DNA from: Synergistales bacterium
Lineage (GTDB): Bacteria > Synergistota > Synergistia > Synergistales > Synergistaceae
Length of the DNA stretch: 63,536 nucleotides
Assembly (NCBI GenBank): GCA_026002695.1
Contig: BOCB01000002.1
Span: 1-63,536, forward strand
Direction of reading: 5' to 3'
Of the stretch, positions 6,573-16,101 are shown one piece after another (positions within the stretch are counted from its first letter, which is position 1; each line of letters begins with the position of its first letter). The translations under genes and the position numbers were made by a program. The notes under the pieces were generated by a model. That model ran no database searches. It was not told the DNA's origin and saw only the letters and a program-made list of their open reading frames with translations.

Positions 6573-8585
6573 ATGTTTGCCAGGTTGAAGATAGGCCCCA
6601 GAATATTCATCGTTAGCTTTTTCCTTGTATTGATGGGTGTGGCCGTTTCGTCCTTTATAGCGGGCGGTCAATTCGTAAAAACAATGCAAACCCAGATGGA
6701 CAGGACTCTTGACGTTGCTACGGGCGGTGCGGCGAGTGAGGTAGAGTCCATTGTAAGTAAGATGAAAACACTGGCGGATGCCTTAAGCGCTAACACCGAC
6801 ATCCCGAGACATATAGAATATTCGCTCACGAACAGTTTGAACCGCGAGCTGCTCCCGTATCTGAAAGTATCGGGGCTCGACACTCTGACCGTTACCGACA
6901 GCAACGGAATTGTACTGAGCCGCCCTCACGCGCAGAGCAGAATCGGAGACAGCGTAGCGAAAAAAGGTTACATAGCCCCGGCACTGACCGGCGGCACAAG
7001 CTTAGTCCTGGAGCCGGGAACCACTATCGCGCTCGGCCTTTTTTACGGATTCCCCGTGAAGGCGGCAAACGGCAAGGTCATAGGAGCGATAGCTATAGGA
7101 TTTAATATCGGCAACCCCGCAATGGCGGATAAGCTGAAGGCCATGTATCAGGCTGATATAACTGTCTATTACGGCGATAAAGCGGCCTCCACGACACTTA
7201 TGCGGGACGGGGAGAGGATGCTTGACACCGTCCCGCCGCCCGAGCTGCTTGACGTCGTAGTGAAGCAGGGCAAGAACACCCACAGATTTGACGACATCCT
7301 CGATGTTACTTACAGAACGGCGTACAGGCCGTTTGTGTTCAACGGACAGAATGTCGGTATGCTGGCGGGCGGCTTGTCGACCGAGAACCTCGAAAGCACG
7401 ATAAAAGAGACCGCTCTCGAAATCGCGCTCTCCTGCCTCGGCGTTATGATTTTCGCGGTTGCGCTTACATATTTCTTCACCAGAAGCATATCAAATCCGA
7501 TGGATAAATTGGTCGAGCTCATGGAGCGTCTGAGGAAAGGCGACCTTACCATGACGGATCATGATTTCATGTACAAGCGCAGCGACGAGATAGGCGAAAT
7601 TTTCGACGCGCTTCAGGCGACCGTAGAGTCACAGTCCGAGTATATAATGACCATTAAAGATTCCTCCGCGCGCGTTTCGGACGGTTCGCACGATCTGGCG
7701 GAGTTGTCGCTGGCGTCCAATCACACCGTCGACAGCATGAAACACTCCGCGGCCGAATTATCGAGCATATCAGCCAGCACAAACGAATCCGTTCAGCGCG
7801 CGTCCGGCGCGCTCAGGAATATAGCCGAGCTCTCGTCAAACGTATCCGGCACCGCCGAGAACGGGGCTAAAATTATGAATGACGTGTCCAAGCAGATAAA
7901 CTCCTCTGCTGACAGAGTCCAGGAGGCGCTTGACGAGATCGGCAACGTGATGCGCATGGTGAATGAGAACAACGAACAGATCAAATCGCTCGGCGAGTCC
8001 ATCAACGAGATCACAGGGTTTATCTCAGTGATCACCGGCATAGCGGATCAGACGAATCTGCTCGCGCTCAACGCCGCTATAGAGGCCGCGCGCGCCGGAG
8101 AGAGCGGCAGGGGCTTTGCCGTCGTGGCCGAGGAGGTGCGCAAGCTCGCCGAGGATTCCTCTCAATCGGCGAAGCGTATCAGTGAGGTTATCGACCCCAT
8201 ACGCAACGCGGCGCAGACGGTAATGGACAGCGCCCTCCGGTCGGTGTCGATCCTCGAGCAGACAATGGAGGAAGCGTCCTCCGCCAAAAGCGAGCTCCTG
8301 TCCTCCACCGAATCCATGAACAGCGCCAATAAGCTGATGCAGCAGATAGTCAGCGTTGTGGAGGAGCAGACGAGTTCCGTCCAAGAGGTCTCCGGCATGA
8401 CAGAAGAGCTTGCCCACAACATGGAGGGCTTGGCGCGCGACATAGGCGATATCAACGACGAGGCGTCGGATACGCTCAAATCCGCGGCCGGCGTCTCCAA
8501 AACGGCCGAGAGCATGAGGGAGCTGGCGGTAACGCTCAACGAGTCCCTCTCGCACTTCAAGATAAGAGACGCGATAGGCGGGTAA
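6573..8585 (+). CDS. Methyl-accepting chemotaxis protein with periplasmic Cache-type sensor
   Basis: 670 aa from the ATG at 6573, chosen for the GGAGG 9 nt upstream and because the first transmembrane helix then begins near residue 11. The order is: TM1; a periplasmic domain of about 250 aa of Cache type (LTVTDSNGIVLSRPH, GLFYGFPVKAANGKVIGAI); TM2 (ALSCLGVMIFAVALTYFF); a HAMP domain (NPMDKLVELMERLRKGDL); and a long coiled-coil signalling domain. The signalling tip is the canonical ITGIADQTNLLALNAAIEAA followed by GRGFAVVAEEVRKLAEDS. It passes ligand occupancy to CheA/CheW. The ligand is unknown. It implies a motile cell. It ends at a strong bidirectional terminator. Confidence 0.94.
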   Translation: MFARLKIGPRIFIVSFFLVLMGVAVSSFIAGGQFVKTMQTQMDRTLDVATGGAASEVESIVSKMKTLADALSANTDIPRHIEYSLTNSLNRELLPYLKVSGLDTLTVTDSNGIVLSRPHAQSRIGDSVAKKGYIAPALTGGTSLVLEPGTTIALGLFYGFPVKAANGKVIGAIAIGFNIGNPAMADKLKAMYQADITVYYGDKAASTTLMRDGERMLDTVPPPELLDVVVKQGKNTHRFDDILDVTYRTAYRPFVFNGQNVGMLAGGLSTENLESTIKETALEIALSCLGVMIFAVALTYFFTRSISNPMDKLVELMERLRKGDLTMTDHDFMYKRSDEIGEIFDALQATVESQSEYIMTIKDSSARVSDGSHDLAELSLASNHTVDSMKHSAAELSSISASTNESVQRASGALRNIAELSSNVSGTAENGAKIMNDVSKQINSSADRVQEALDEIGNVMRMVNENNEQIKSLGESINEITGFISVITGIADQTNLLALNAAIEAARAGESGRGFAVVAEEVRKLAEDSSQSAKRISEVIDPIRNAAQTVMDSALRSVSILEQTMEEASSAKSELLSSTESMNSANKLMQQIVSVVEEQTSSVQEVSGMTEELAHNMEGLARDIGDINDEASDTLKSAAGVSKTAESMRELAVTLNESLSHFKIRDAIGG

Positions 8586-8677
8586 GGTTAAGGAACAGGT
8601 TTACAAATCAGCGTTTACCTAAGCGACCGGCACGGCTCAATTCTTCGCCGGTCGTCTGCTTATGCGGGGGTGGGGGG

Positions 8678-8713
8678 CGCGGGGGCGAAAAGCCCCCGCG
8701 GTTTTGTTTTTTT
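8678..8713. terminator. Rho-independent terminator between convergent genes
   Basis: Stem cgcgggggc (8678-8686) and gcccccgcg (8692-8700) with a GAAAA loop, followed by GTTTTGTTTTTTT on the plus strand. It serves the chemoreceptor gene and overlaps the end of the AAA+ gene. The stem resembles repeat family B hairpin 2. Confidence 0.85.
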
Positions 8714-11700
8714 ATTGCTTGTTTTTGCCGCTGACTATCCCGCTCATCTCGTCCCGGTTCAGCAGGTCGTCATTTGTTATGCGCTTCGCGTCCTCGGGCG
8801 CGGCGTCCGTCCGAATCAGGCGGTTCTTCATGTTTCTCTCCGTTTGCTCGAAGATCGTCCGCGCCGTCCGTCCGTTGGCGAAATATTTTGACCTGCTCAT
8901 CGTCTCCATCATCGGCAGGTATACGTCCGGCGCGGTTTCGGGCAGGGAGTAGCCCTTGCGGCGGCAGAAGAGCTCGAATATCTCGTATGTTTCAAGGTGT
9001 GTGTAATTGTCGAAGAACACCTCCTCGCCGCGCGAGCGCAAGCCGCTGTTGGAGCGGTAGAACGCCTCCATCTCCTTGGGATAGCCCGCGAAGATGACGC
9101 AGAGCCGTGAGCGGACGCCGTCGTCCTCAATGAAGGAGATTATCTCCTCGAGCGCCTCGCGCTTGAAGTGTCCGCCGCCCGCGTCGTCCGCGTATGAAAG
9201 GCTGTACGCCTCGTCGATGAAGAGCGTGCCGTCGAGGGAGGATTTCAGCAATTCGTGCGTCTTTTTGTCAGTCTCGCCGACGTAGCGGCCCGTGAAGTCC
9301 TTCGCCGTCGCGTACTTGAACTTGTCCGTCTTTACGATGCCGAGCGACGCGAGGAACTTCGCGAAGAGTTTGGCCGCCGTCGTCTTGCCAGTCCCCGCGC
9401 CGCCGACGAAGAAGTAATAGCCGGGCTTCACGCTCTCGCCTCCGAAGCGCCTCGCGTACTCCAGCTCGCCGAGCTTTTCCTTCGCCAGGTTCTTTACGGC
9501 GCGGAGCCCCGGCATCTCCCCGAGCTCGGCCATCAAATCCTCGATCGGGCGCGGCGCCGTTATATCGCTCACGCGCGCGCGATACTCAGCCGGTATGTCG
9601 TCTGTAATGTACTCGTATTTCGAGCCGTCCGAAGCCGGCAGAGCCTCCGTTCTTCTGAGCCGCCGCCGCCTCATCTCCACAAGCAGCCGCTTTACCTCAC
9701 CCGCGTTGCCGAAGTTTTCGCCCCTCGTCTCGTACATGCGTCCGAGTATGAGGCGCGCTAAGTCAGCCGCTTCTTCGCTCACGAGGCATTTTTCGTTTGC
9801 CGCGCCGCGCGTGAATATCTCCATGAGCTGATCGGGCGTGTAATCCGGAAAATCCACGACGCGCACACGGCGCGCGAGCCCGGCGTTTACTTTTATGAAG
9901 TCGCCCGCCCTGTTCGCGTACATGCCGAAGATCACGCGAAAATCCCGCGCTCGCTCGCTCATCGCCGTCATCATCGCGCCGATCGTCTCGCTCGCGTAGC
10001 CGGAGTCTATGAGCTGGTAAGCCTCGTCTATATAGAGAACTTGGCTGTGTCTTACAGCCTCGTCGATTTTATCGGTTACGCGCGTCTTCGCGTCGCCGTA
10101 GTGAGAGCCGACGAGCTCCGACGCGTCCGCGAAGAGCGTCTCATCCCCGCCGAGAGCTCCCATCGCGTGAAAGAATTTTCCCATCAGCCGCCCCACGGTC
10201 GTCTTGCCTGTGCCGGGGTTTCCCGCGAACACGAAGTGCTCGGGGTGGGGCTCGGCCTCCAAGCCTCGCTCCCGCGCGTCACTCTCGTGCAGCATGTCGA
10301 GCCGCAGGTTCTCGAACAGTTCCTTCACAAATTCGAGGCCGACGTAGTTATCCAGCTCCGCGTAAACCTCACCGACAGAGGAAGCCCCGCGCCGCTCGAA
10401 ATATTTGCCCGCCTCGCCGAAATCTTCTTTATTTATATACAGCGAGCCGCGCGCCGCCGCGCGCGCCGCCGCCGTCTCGGCCAAGGATATCGCGTCGCGC
10501 GCGTTGCCGAACGTCCGCTTGTCGCGAGAGGCGTGGAGGTTCTTGAAGAATAAGTCGAGGTCAATGAGCTCTTCCTCGTTTTTTTCCGAATCTTCGCCTG
10601 AAATATATCCGTTTTCGCGGCAATGTCCGATAAAAATATCCCGCAATATATCCGGCTCGTAATCATCGATCGTAATTATATTCGCGGCGCTGAACCGTCC
10701 TTTTAGCCCGGGGTTCATGTCGAGCATGCGATCCATCGGTTCGGGGTATCCGGCCATTATGAGGCAGAAGCCGACGCTGCGCCGTGTCAGAATCTGTACC
10801 AGCGTATCGATCGCTTCCTTGGAGTGGTTGTGCGAATCGCTCTTTTCAAACAGGGAGTACGCGTCGTCGAGGAAGAGCGCGCCGCCCGCCGCGCGGCTGA
10901 CCACGGCCTCTGTTTTGATGCCCGTGTCGCGGACAAAGGGGCTCACGAGGTCGTGTGCCGCCGCCTCCACCGTATGGCCCCTCTTTAATATGCCGGCGTC
11001 GAAGAGTATCCGCCCCAGGAGGCGCGCTATCGTCGTCTTGCCGACGCCCGGATTGCCCTTCAGTACGAAGTGAGGTATTTTGTATTTGAACGCGCTCTCC
11101 TCATCGACGGATACGCGCGACGCCGAACGATAGTCAGGCTTCGCGGCCGGCGCGCGATCCATGCCCGCGGATTGAAACCGGGCCCGCTTCCTCTCACAGT
11201 CCCGTAATATGGCGGAGACGCGGATATACACGCTCTCCCATCCTCTCGTCTCTCGCAGCTTCCTCAGCGGATCGGGTTCCTCTCCGCAGTCATCGTATAA
11301 GCGGAGTATATCCTCCGCGCCGAACTGAATTTTGTCCGTTTTGTTATTCGCGGAGCGCGGCGAGCGCGACGCGAGGCACGACAATCTGCCGTATATGCCG
11401 CGCAGCGATCCCGCGCCGCCCTCGCCGGTTTCGGCGGACGCGCTCAGGAAGGAGAGAAGACGCGCGATTCGCAATCTCTCGCTCATCGCGCAGGAGATAC
11501 GCGCGTCGCGTCCTCCCGCCTCTACTCCGACTATGCGCGCGTAATTCAAGAGCCGCAGTATCTCGTCCTCGCCCGGCAGCCCTATCTCTATCGCGGAGGA
11601 ACGTTTCAGCGAGCCGCCGGAGAAAAATTTATTCCGCAGGATATCCCCGCCGTCCATGCGATTGAAGCGATCGTAAAGGTCTGCCCCCGAAAGGAGCGGC

Positions 11701-12410
11701 GCGAGCAGGACGCAGATGTTGCCCTCCCCCGAGCTGCCGAATTCGTCCCATATATATGAAATAAGCTCTAAATACTGCGAAAAAGCGCCGCTTTTGTCCG
11801 TTATGAAGTCCTCCAAAAACGGGAAGACTATGGCTGATTTACAATCAGCGGCGCTCATCATGGCCTTTGCCTCGTTCAGAAATTCGGACGCCGTTATCCT
11901 CGGCTGTGAGCGCACGAGCTTGCCGCGTTTCTCTTCGTCCAACTTAGCGGCGGGAGATTCGGCCGAAGGCGCGGACAAAGACGCTCCCCCGGCCTCTTTC
12001 GCCGCGTTTGTGGCAGCGCCGTCCGGCTGAGGAGGCGCGGCTTCTCCTGCCGAAACGGCGGCGCGCGCGCGCGGCCTGAATATGCGCTTTATCTTTGCCC
12101 GCGCCGGTTCGGCGGCTTGATTATTATTATTGTTTTCGTCCGGCGCCTTCTGATCGGCCTGAGCCTCGGCCTTGACTAACATCTTTTTATTCGCGGCCAT
12201 GGCAAATAAGGCGCTCTCGTCATCCAGAACATACTTGCCGACGTTGCGCGCGCCCGAATAAAAGACGACGCGCTTATAACCCAGCCCCTTCAGGTGCGAG
12301 TTAAGGAAGCGCCTGAAATTATTCGCCTGAAGGTCGCCCGTCATAAACATATCGTCTAACTTGCCGCAAACCAAAAATACCCTGCTCCCGCTCTCAAATA
12401 CAGAGGCCAT
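8712..12410 (-). CDS. Large multi-domain AAA+ ATPase with three CbxX/CfqX-type modules
   Basis: About 1,232 aa from the ATG at 12410 (GGGAGG 12 nt upstream); an ATG at 12437 sits directly behind a TATAAT and is less likely. Numbering from 12437, there is an N-terminal region with a degenerate ATPase-like look (1-80, 200-300) and an Ala/Pro/Asn-rich linker (85-180). Three complete AAA+ modules follow, with Walker A near 461 (GNPGVGKTT), 739 (GNPGTGKTT) and 1012 (GGAGTGKTT) and Walker B motifs LFLDDAY, LYIDEAY and LFIDEAY. These are typical of CbbX/EccA-like remodelling ATPases. Single modules remodel Rubisco or act in type VII secretion, but neither system is visible nearby. Function unknown; no signal peptide or membrane segment. 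Confidence 0.85.
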   Translation of the reverse strand: MASVFESGSRVFLVCGKLDDMFMTGDLQANNFRRFLNSHLKGLGYKRVVFYSGARNVGKYVLDDESALFAMAANKKMLVKAEAQADQKAPDENNNNNQAAEPARAKIKRIFRPRARAAVSAGEAAPPQPDGAATNAAKEAGGASLSAPSAESPAAKLDEEKRGKLVRSQPRITASEFLNEAKAMMSAADCKSAIVFPFLEDFITDKSGAFSQYLELISYIWDEFGSSGEGNICVLLAPLLSGADLYDRFNRMDGGDILRNKFFSGGSLKRSSAIEIGLPGEDEILRLLNYARIVGVEAGGRDARISCAMSERLRIARLLSFLSASAETGEGGAGSLRGIYGRLSCLASRSPRSANNKTDKIQFGAEDILRLYDDCGEEPDPLRKLRETRGWESVYIRVSAILRDCERKRARFQSAGMDRAPAAKPDYRSASRVSVDEESAFKYKIPHFVLKGNPGVGKTTIARLLGRILFDAGILKRGHTVEAAAHDLVSPFVRDTGIKTEAVVSRAAGGALFLDDAYSLFEKSDSHNHSKEAIDTLVQILTRRSVGFCLIMAGYPEPMDRMLDMNPGLKGRFSAANIITIDDYEPDILRDIFIGHCRENGYISGEDSEKNEEELIDLDLFFKNLHASRDKRTFGNARDAISLAETAAARAAARGSLYINKEDFGEAGKYFERRGASSVGEVYAELDNYVGLEFVKELFENLRLDMLHESDARERGLEAEPHPEHFVFAGNPGTGKTTVGRLMGKFFHAMGALGGDETLFADASELVGSHYGDAKTRVTDKIDEAVRHSQVLYIDEAYQLIDSGYASETIGAMMTAMSERARDFRVIFGMYANRAGDFIKVNAGLARRVRVVDFPDYTPDQLMEIFTRGAANEKCLVSEEAADLARLILGRMYETRGENFGNAGEVKRLLVEMRRRRLRRTEALPASDGSKYEYITDDIPAEYRARVSDITAPRPIEDLMAELGEMPGLRAVKNLAKEKLGELEYARRFGGESVKPGYYFFVGGAGTGKTTAAKLFAKFLASLGIVKTDKFKYATAKDFTGRYVGETDKKTHELLKSSLDGTLFIDEAYSLSYADDAGGGHFKREALEEIISFIEDDGVRSRLCVIFAGYPKEMEAFYRSNSGLRSRGEEVFFDNYTHLETYEIFELFCRRKGYSLPETAPDVYLPMMETMSRSKYFANGRTARTIFEQTERNMKNRLIRTDAAPEDAKRITNDDLLNRDEMSGIVSGKNKQ

Positions 12411-12493
12411 CGTCCGCTCATTCCTCCCGTCAAACATGTTTATATTATACGTAAGAAAACGCTTAAAATTATGGTCGATATACCTAAATTAGT

Positions 12494-12522
12494 TTGACAT
12501 GACGGCGCGCTTAAAATATACT
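12494..12522 (+). promoter_or_regulatory. Consensus-like promoter for the TRAP transporter genes
   Basis: TTGACA at 12494-12499, 17-bp spacer, TATACT at 12517-12522, about 80 nt before the ATG at 12601. AGGAGG at 12586-12591 is the ribosome-binding site. Confidence 0.8.
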
Positions 12523-12600
12523 TAAACAACATTAAAATATCCCGTTAGTGTACATACAATATATAATCAAAACCATCTCACAGGCAGGAGGTATTGTATT

Positions 12601-14595
12601 ATGGAGGAAGCAAAAGGTAAGGCTTCGGGACTAATAACAGACGCTCCTGAGAAAGAAGCGGGCATAGACTTCGAAGAACTGATGCGCAAGTACGACACTG
12701 AGGCGCGCTTCAGGACTCCGCCGGGTTGGCAGGCTAAATTTATCACAATCCTCTGTGTGCTCTTGTCCGTTTTCCACTTCTACACAGCCGGCTTCGGACT
12801 CCTTCCGGCGCAAAAACAAGGAGCGGTTCACCTCGCGTTTATTCTCGTACTCGTCCTCCTGCTCTATCCCATCAAGTCCGGCATGAAAAAGAACTCAAAC
12901 GTACCGATATACGACATTGCCTTCGCCGTCATAGCCGCTATTCCACTGATATACCTCATACACCAAATAGACACCATCGCGATGGAGCGCTCCGGCCTCC
13001 CCACCACTATGGATCTCACCATGGGTTTCGTGCTCATAATAGCGCTCCTCGAAGCGACGCGGCGAATATCGAACCCGATACTGCCGGGGCTCGCCATAGT
13101 CTCGCTGCTCTATTGCTACTTCGGGCAGTATATGCCTGAGATGGTGCAGCACAGAGGCTTCAGCATACAGCGTATTATCAACCACATGTACCTCGGCACC
13201 GAGGGCATATTCGGAACTCCGCTCGAAGTGTCCTCAACGTTCGTGTTCATGTTCATACTCTTCGGCTCAGTCCTCGAAAAGACGGGGCTCGGCAAGTTCA
13301 TCATCGACCTCTCACTCGCGCTCGCCGGCTGGTCGACGGGCGGACCCGCGAAGGTCGCCGTCGTGGCGAGCGGTCTCATGGGGACGGTATCCGGCTCATC
13401 GGTGGCCAACGTCTGCACAACCGGAATGTTCACAATCCCATTGATGAAGAGCGTCGGCTACAAACCGTACTTCGCAGGAGCGGTCGAGGCGGTCGCCTCC
13501 ACCGGCGGGCAGATAATGCCGCCGGTCATGGGTGCGGGAGCGTTCATCATGGCGCAGTTCCTCGGCGTGAATTACCTCGAGGTAGCGCTCGCCGCCGTGG
13601 TTCCCGCGCTGCTCTACTACTTCGCCGTGCTCGTGCAGGTACACTTCGAGGCTCAGCGTCTCGGACTGCTCGGCTTGAAGCGCGAGCAGCTCCCCCATCT
13701 CTTCAAGCTCCTCAAAGAGAAGGGCTTTCTCCTTATACCGCTCATAGCGATCATCTACTTGCTCATAGCCGGTTATACGCCGCTCAAGGCGGCGTTCTAC
13801 GGTATATGGATCAGTTTCGTCCTCTCGTGGGCGCGTAAGGAAACGCGCCTCACGCCGACGCGTATCTTTGAGGCGTTCGAGGCGGGAGCGCGCGGCGCTC
13901 TCTCCGTTGCCTGCGCTTGCGCCTGCGTCGGCATGGTCGTCGGTATGGGCACGCTCACCGGCCTCGCGCTCCGCATAGCGGGAGCTATCGTCGCGCTCGC
14001 CGGCGGCAAACTGATACTGACTCTGTTCTTCACGATGTGCGCCAGCATACTGCTCGGCACCGGTCTCCCTACGACGGCAAACTTCATCGTCACGAGCACG
14101 ATGGCCGCTCCCGCGCTCCTGCAGCTTGGAGTCCCCGCGATGGCGGCTTACATGTTCGTCTTCTACTTCGGTATCGCGGCTGACCTCACGCCGCCGGTGG
14201 CTCTCGCCGCTTACGCGGGAGCCGGTATAGCCGGAGCCGACCCGATGAAGACAGGCGGAACCGCTTTCAAGTTAGCTCTTGCCGGATTCCTCGTGCCGTA
14301 CATCTACGTCTACAACCCGATGCTGCTCTTTATCGACGCCGAGCCGATGGCGATGGTACAGGCGATAATCACCGCGCTGATAGGGGTTTTCCTGCTCGCC
14401 ATGTTCACGATAGGCTTTTTCAAGGCGCAGATGAACTGGCTCCTTCGCGTCCTTGCGCTCGTCGGCGCGCTTGGTCTGCTCGACCCGGGTACGCTCACTG
14501 ACATCATAGGTCTTGCCATTCTCACCCTCATCTATGCGGCGCAGACGATAAAGGCTAAAAAGAATGGCGGAGGCGCGCAGCCGACTAACGCGTGA
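12601..14595 (+). CDS. TRAP transporter membrane subunit, fused small and large subunits (TAXI type)
   Basis: A polytopic protein of 664 aa. After a cytoplasmic N-terminus of about 45 aa come 4-5 helices of the small DctQ-like part (about 45-170), then the 12-helix DctM-like part. The latter shows family stretches such as GSVLEKTGLGKFIIDLSLAL, SGSSVANVCTTGMFTIPLM, GAVEAVASTGGQIMPPVMGA and GTGLPTTANFIV. This is the 4TM/12TM fusion found with TAXI solute-binding proteins; the binding protein is the next gene. Substrate is probably a carboxylate or amino acid (glutamate/oxoglutarate in some relatives), uptake driven by an ion gradient. It is transcribed from the promoter at 12494. Confidence 0.94.
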   Translation: MEEAKGKASGLITDAPEKEAGIDFEELMRKYDTEARFRTPPGWQAKFITILCVLLSVFHFYTAGFGLLPAQKQGAVHLAFILVLVLLLYPIKSGMKKNSNVPIYDIAFAVIAAIPLIYLIHQIDTIAMERSGLPTTMDLTMGFVLIIALLEATRRISNPILPGLAIVSLLYCYFGQYMPEMVQHRGFSIQRIINHMYLGTEGIFGTPLEVSSTFVFMFILFGSVLEKTGLGKFIIDLSLALAGWSTGGPAKVAVVASGLMGTVSGSSVANVCTTGMFTIPLMKSVGYKPYFAGAVEAVASTGGQIMPPVMGAGAFIMAQFLGVNYLEVALAAVVPALLYYFAVLVQVHFEAQRLGLLGLKREQLPHLFKLLKEKGFLLIPLIAIIYLLIAGYTPLKAAFYGIWISFVLSWARKETRLTPTRIFEAFEAGARGALSVACACACVGMVVGMGTLTGLALRIAGAIVALAGGKLILTLFFTMCASILLGTGLPTTANFIVTSTMAAPALLQLGVPAMAAYMFVFYFGIAADLTPPVALAAYAGAGIAGADPMKTGGTAFKLALAGFLVPYIYVYNPMLLFIDAEPMAMVQAIITALIGVFLLAMFTIGFFKAQMNWLLRVLALVGALGLLDPGTLTDIIGLAILTLIYAAQTIKAKKNGGGAQPTNA

Positions 14596-14722
14596 TTTAC
14601 GGTTTAAGTGATGAAGGGAGGGGTTGACGGGCGGCATTCTTTGATTTGCGCTCGGGGTAGTTCCGGGGGGAGAGTGTGGTTTTTTACTGTTTTTTAACAT
14701 ATATTTCAAGGGGGAATTTCAT

Positions 14723-15685
14723 ATGAGCAAGAAGAAGATTTGTATGGTAGCTGTGTTCGTGGTTATGGCGACCTTCGCGGCGGCGGGCAGCGCATTCGCG
14801 GCAGGCAAAGCGTTTCTTTCGATAGCTACGGGCGGCACGTCGGGAACTTACTACCCGATAGGCGGCGCGATAGCTCAGGCCGTGTCGAAGGGCACCAACA
14901 TCCAGGCGACAGCCGAGACCGGCAACGCGTCAGCCGCCAACATCAACCTCGTGGCGAACAAGGAAATAGACATCGTGTTTGCGCAGAACGACGTTACCTA
15001 CTGGGCGTACAACGGCAAGCTCATGTTCAAGTCGCCCCTTAAGAACCTCCGCGCGGTAGCCGCTCTCTATCCCGAACACATTCAGCTCGTCACTACAGCT
15101 GAATCCGGCATAAAAACCATCAATGACCTCAAAGGCAAGCGCGTCGGCGTCGGCGCGCCCGGCTCCGGCGTCGAGGGCGACGTTCGCGCCATCTTCGATG
15201 CTTCCGGTCTCAAGTACAGCGATATGAAAGTCGACTTCCTCGATTTCGGCGCGACAACGAGCCGTTTCAAGGATAACCAAATAGACGCCGGCTTCGTCGT
15301 TGCCGGCTATCCGACAGCGGCCATCATGGATCTCGCGACGACGAAGAACATCACGTTGATGAACTTCTCGCCGGAGGCTCTGAAGAAGCTCAACGCCGCC
15401 TACCCATACTTCGTGGCGAGCACTATCCCGGCTAACACATATCGCGGCATCACCACGGAAATCGCGACTCCGTCGGTCATGGCGATACTCGTAACTCATG
15501 ACGGCGTGCCCGAAAATGTCATCTATGAGTTCACGAAGGCCCTCTTCGCCAACATATCCGACGTGCACGCCGCGCACGCTATGGCGAAGAACATCAGGCT
15601 CGAAACAGCTCTCAACGGTCTCACCGCCCCGCTCCATCCCGGCGCGGCCAAGTTCTACGCGGAAAAGGGCATGAAGGTTAAGTAA
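14723..15685 (+). CDS. TAXI-family TRAP transporter solute-binding protein
   Basis: A 320-aa exported protein. Its signal peptide (MSKKKICMVAVFVVMATFAA, cleavage after AFA) is followed by the TAXI-type start LSIATGGTSGTYYPIGGAIA, then NINLVANKEIDIVFAQNDV, LKGKRVGVGAPGSGVE and the C-terminal alpha/beta domain. It captures the substrate in the periplasm and delivers it to the membrane subunit at 12601-14595. The gap of 127 nt holds an AAGGGGGA site at 14708-14715. A symmetrical hairpin follows the stop at 15701-15725. Confidence 0.95.
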   Translation: MSKKKICMVAVFVVMATFAAAGSAFAAGKAFLSIATGGTSGTYYPIGGAIAQAVSKGTNIQATAETGNASAANINLVANKEIDIVFAQNDVTYWAYNGKLMFKSPLKNLRAVAALYPEHIQLVTTAESGIKTINDLKGKRVGVGAPGSGVEGDVRAIFDASGLKYSDMKVDFLDFGATTSRFKDNQIDAGFVVAGYPTAAIMDLATTKNITLMNFSPEALKKLNAAYPYFVASTIPANTYRGITTEIATPSVMAILVTHDGVPENVIYEFTKALFANISDVHAAHAMAKNIRLETALNGLTAPLHPGAAKFYAEKGMKVK

Positions 15686-15700
15686 AGAAAGAAAAACAAC

Positions 15701-15725
15701 CCGCGGGGGCTCCTCGCCCCCGCGG
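15701..15725 (+). terminator. GC-rich hairpin after the TRAP binding-protein gene
   Basis: Perfect 10-bp stem ccgcgggggc/gcccccgcgg with a 5-nt loop, 15 nt after the stop. Its sequence is hairpin 2 of repeat family B. There is no T run on either side. Confidence 0.55.
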
Positions 15726-15743
15726 TACGTTGAACGAATACTA

Positions 15744-16016
15744 ACGCCTCAAACCACAGGTTAATAAATTTTAATCAAGATAAATCAGCTCTATGGGCGA
15801 TCTCAAGTGATTTTAGCCTTGCGCCCGATGGGTGAAAATCGGAACACGGGCGGCAGGATGCCGCCCCTATGGGTTCGGTTTCCGGTCTTTGCCGTGTAGG
15901 GGCGGCATCCTGCCGCCCGTTTCCCCACATTCGCCCGTTCCGTTAACCACGCCCGTTCAATCACATTTGCCCGTTACGGGCTTGTGCGGAAAATTTGAAC
16001 CTGTGGTTTGAGGCGT
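15744..16016. mobile_element. MITE-like element with 19-bp perfect terminal inverted repeats
   Basis: The ends acgcctcaaaccacaggtt (15744-15762) and its exact reverse complement (15998-16016) bound a 273-bp non-coding segment. Inside is a second perfect 23-bp inverted repeat, 15846-15868 against 15898-15920. No transposase is encoded. The left 90 bp recur inverted at 18054-18143. A flanking target duplication is not obvious. The gap 15686-16101 therefore consists of a hairpin, this element and the promoter at 16028. Confidence 0.65.
15747..15836 (+). repeat. Left arm of a 90-bp inverted repeat pair
   Basis: Pairs with 18054-18143 in inverted orientation. By eye 87 of 90 positions match with no gaps. 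It forms the left third of the MITE-like element. Confidence 0.85.
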
Positions 16017-16027
16017 GTACGCGTATG

Positions 16028-16055
16028 TTTACATTTTCCTGTAAGTTGGTATAAT
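16028..16055 (+). promoter_or_regulatory. Promoter for the leader-glf fusion
   Basis: TTTACA at 16028-16033, 16-bp spacer, TATAAT at 16050-16055, about 45 nt before the ATG at 16102. It lies just outside the MITE-like element. Confidence 0.6.
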
Positions 16056-16101
16056 ATACGGATGAAATGTATATTTATATTTAAGTAAGGTGGGGCGGAT
16101 A

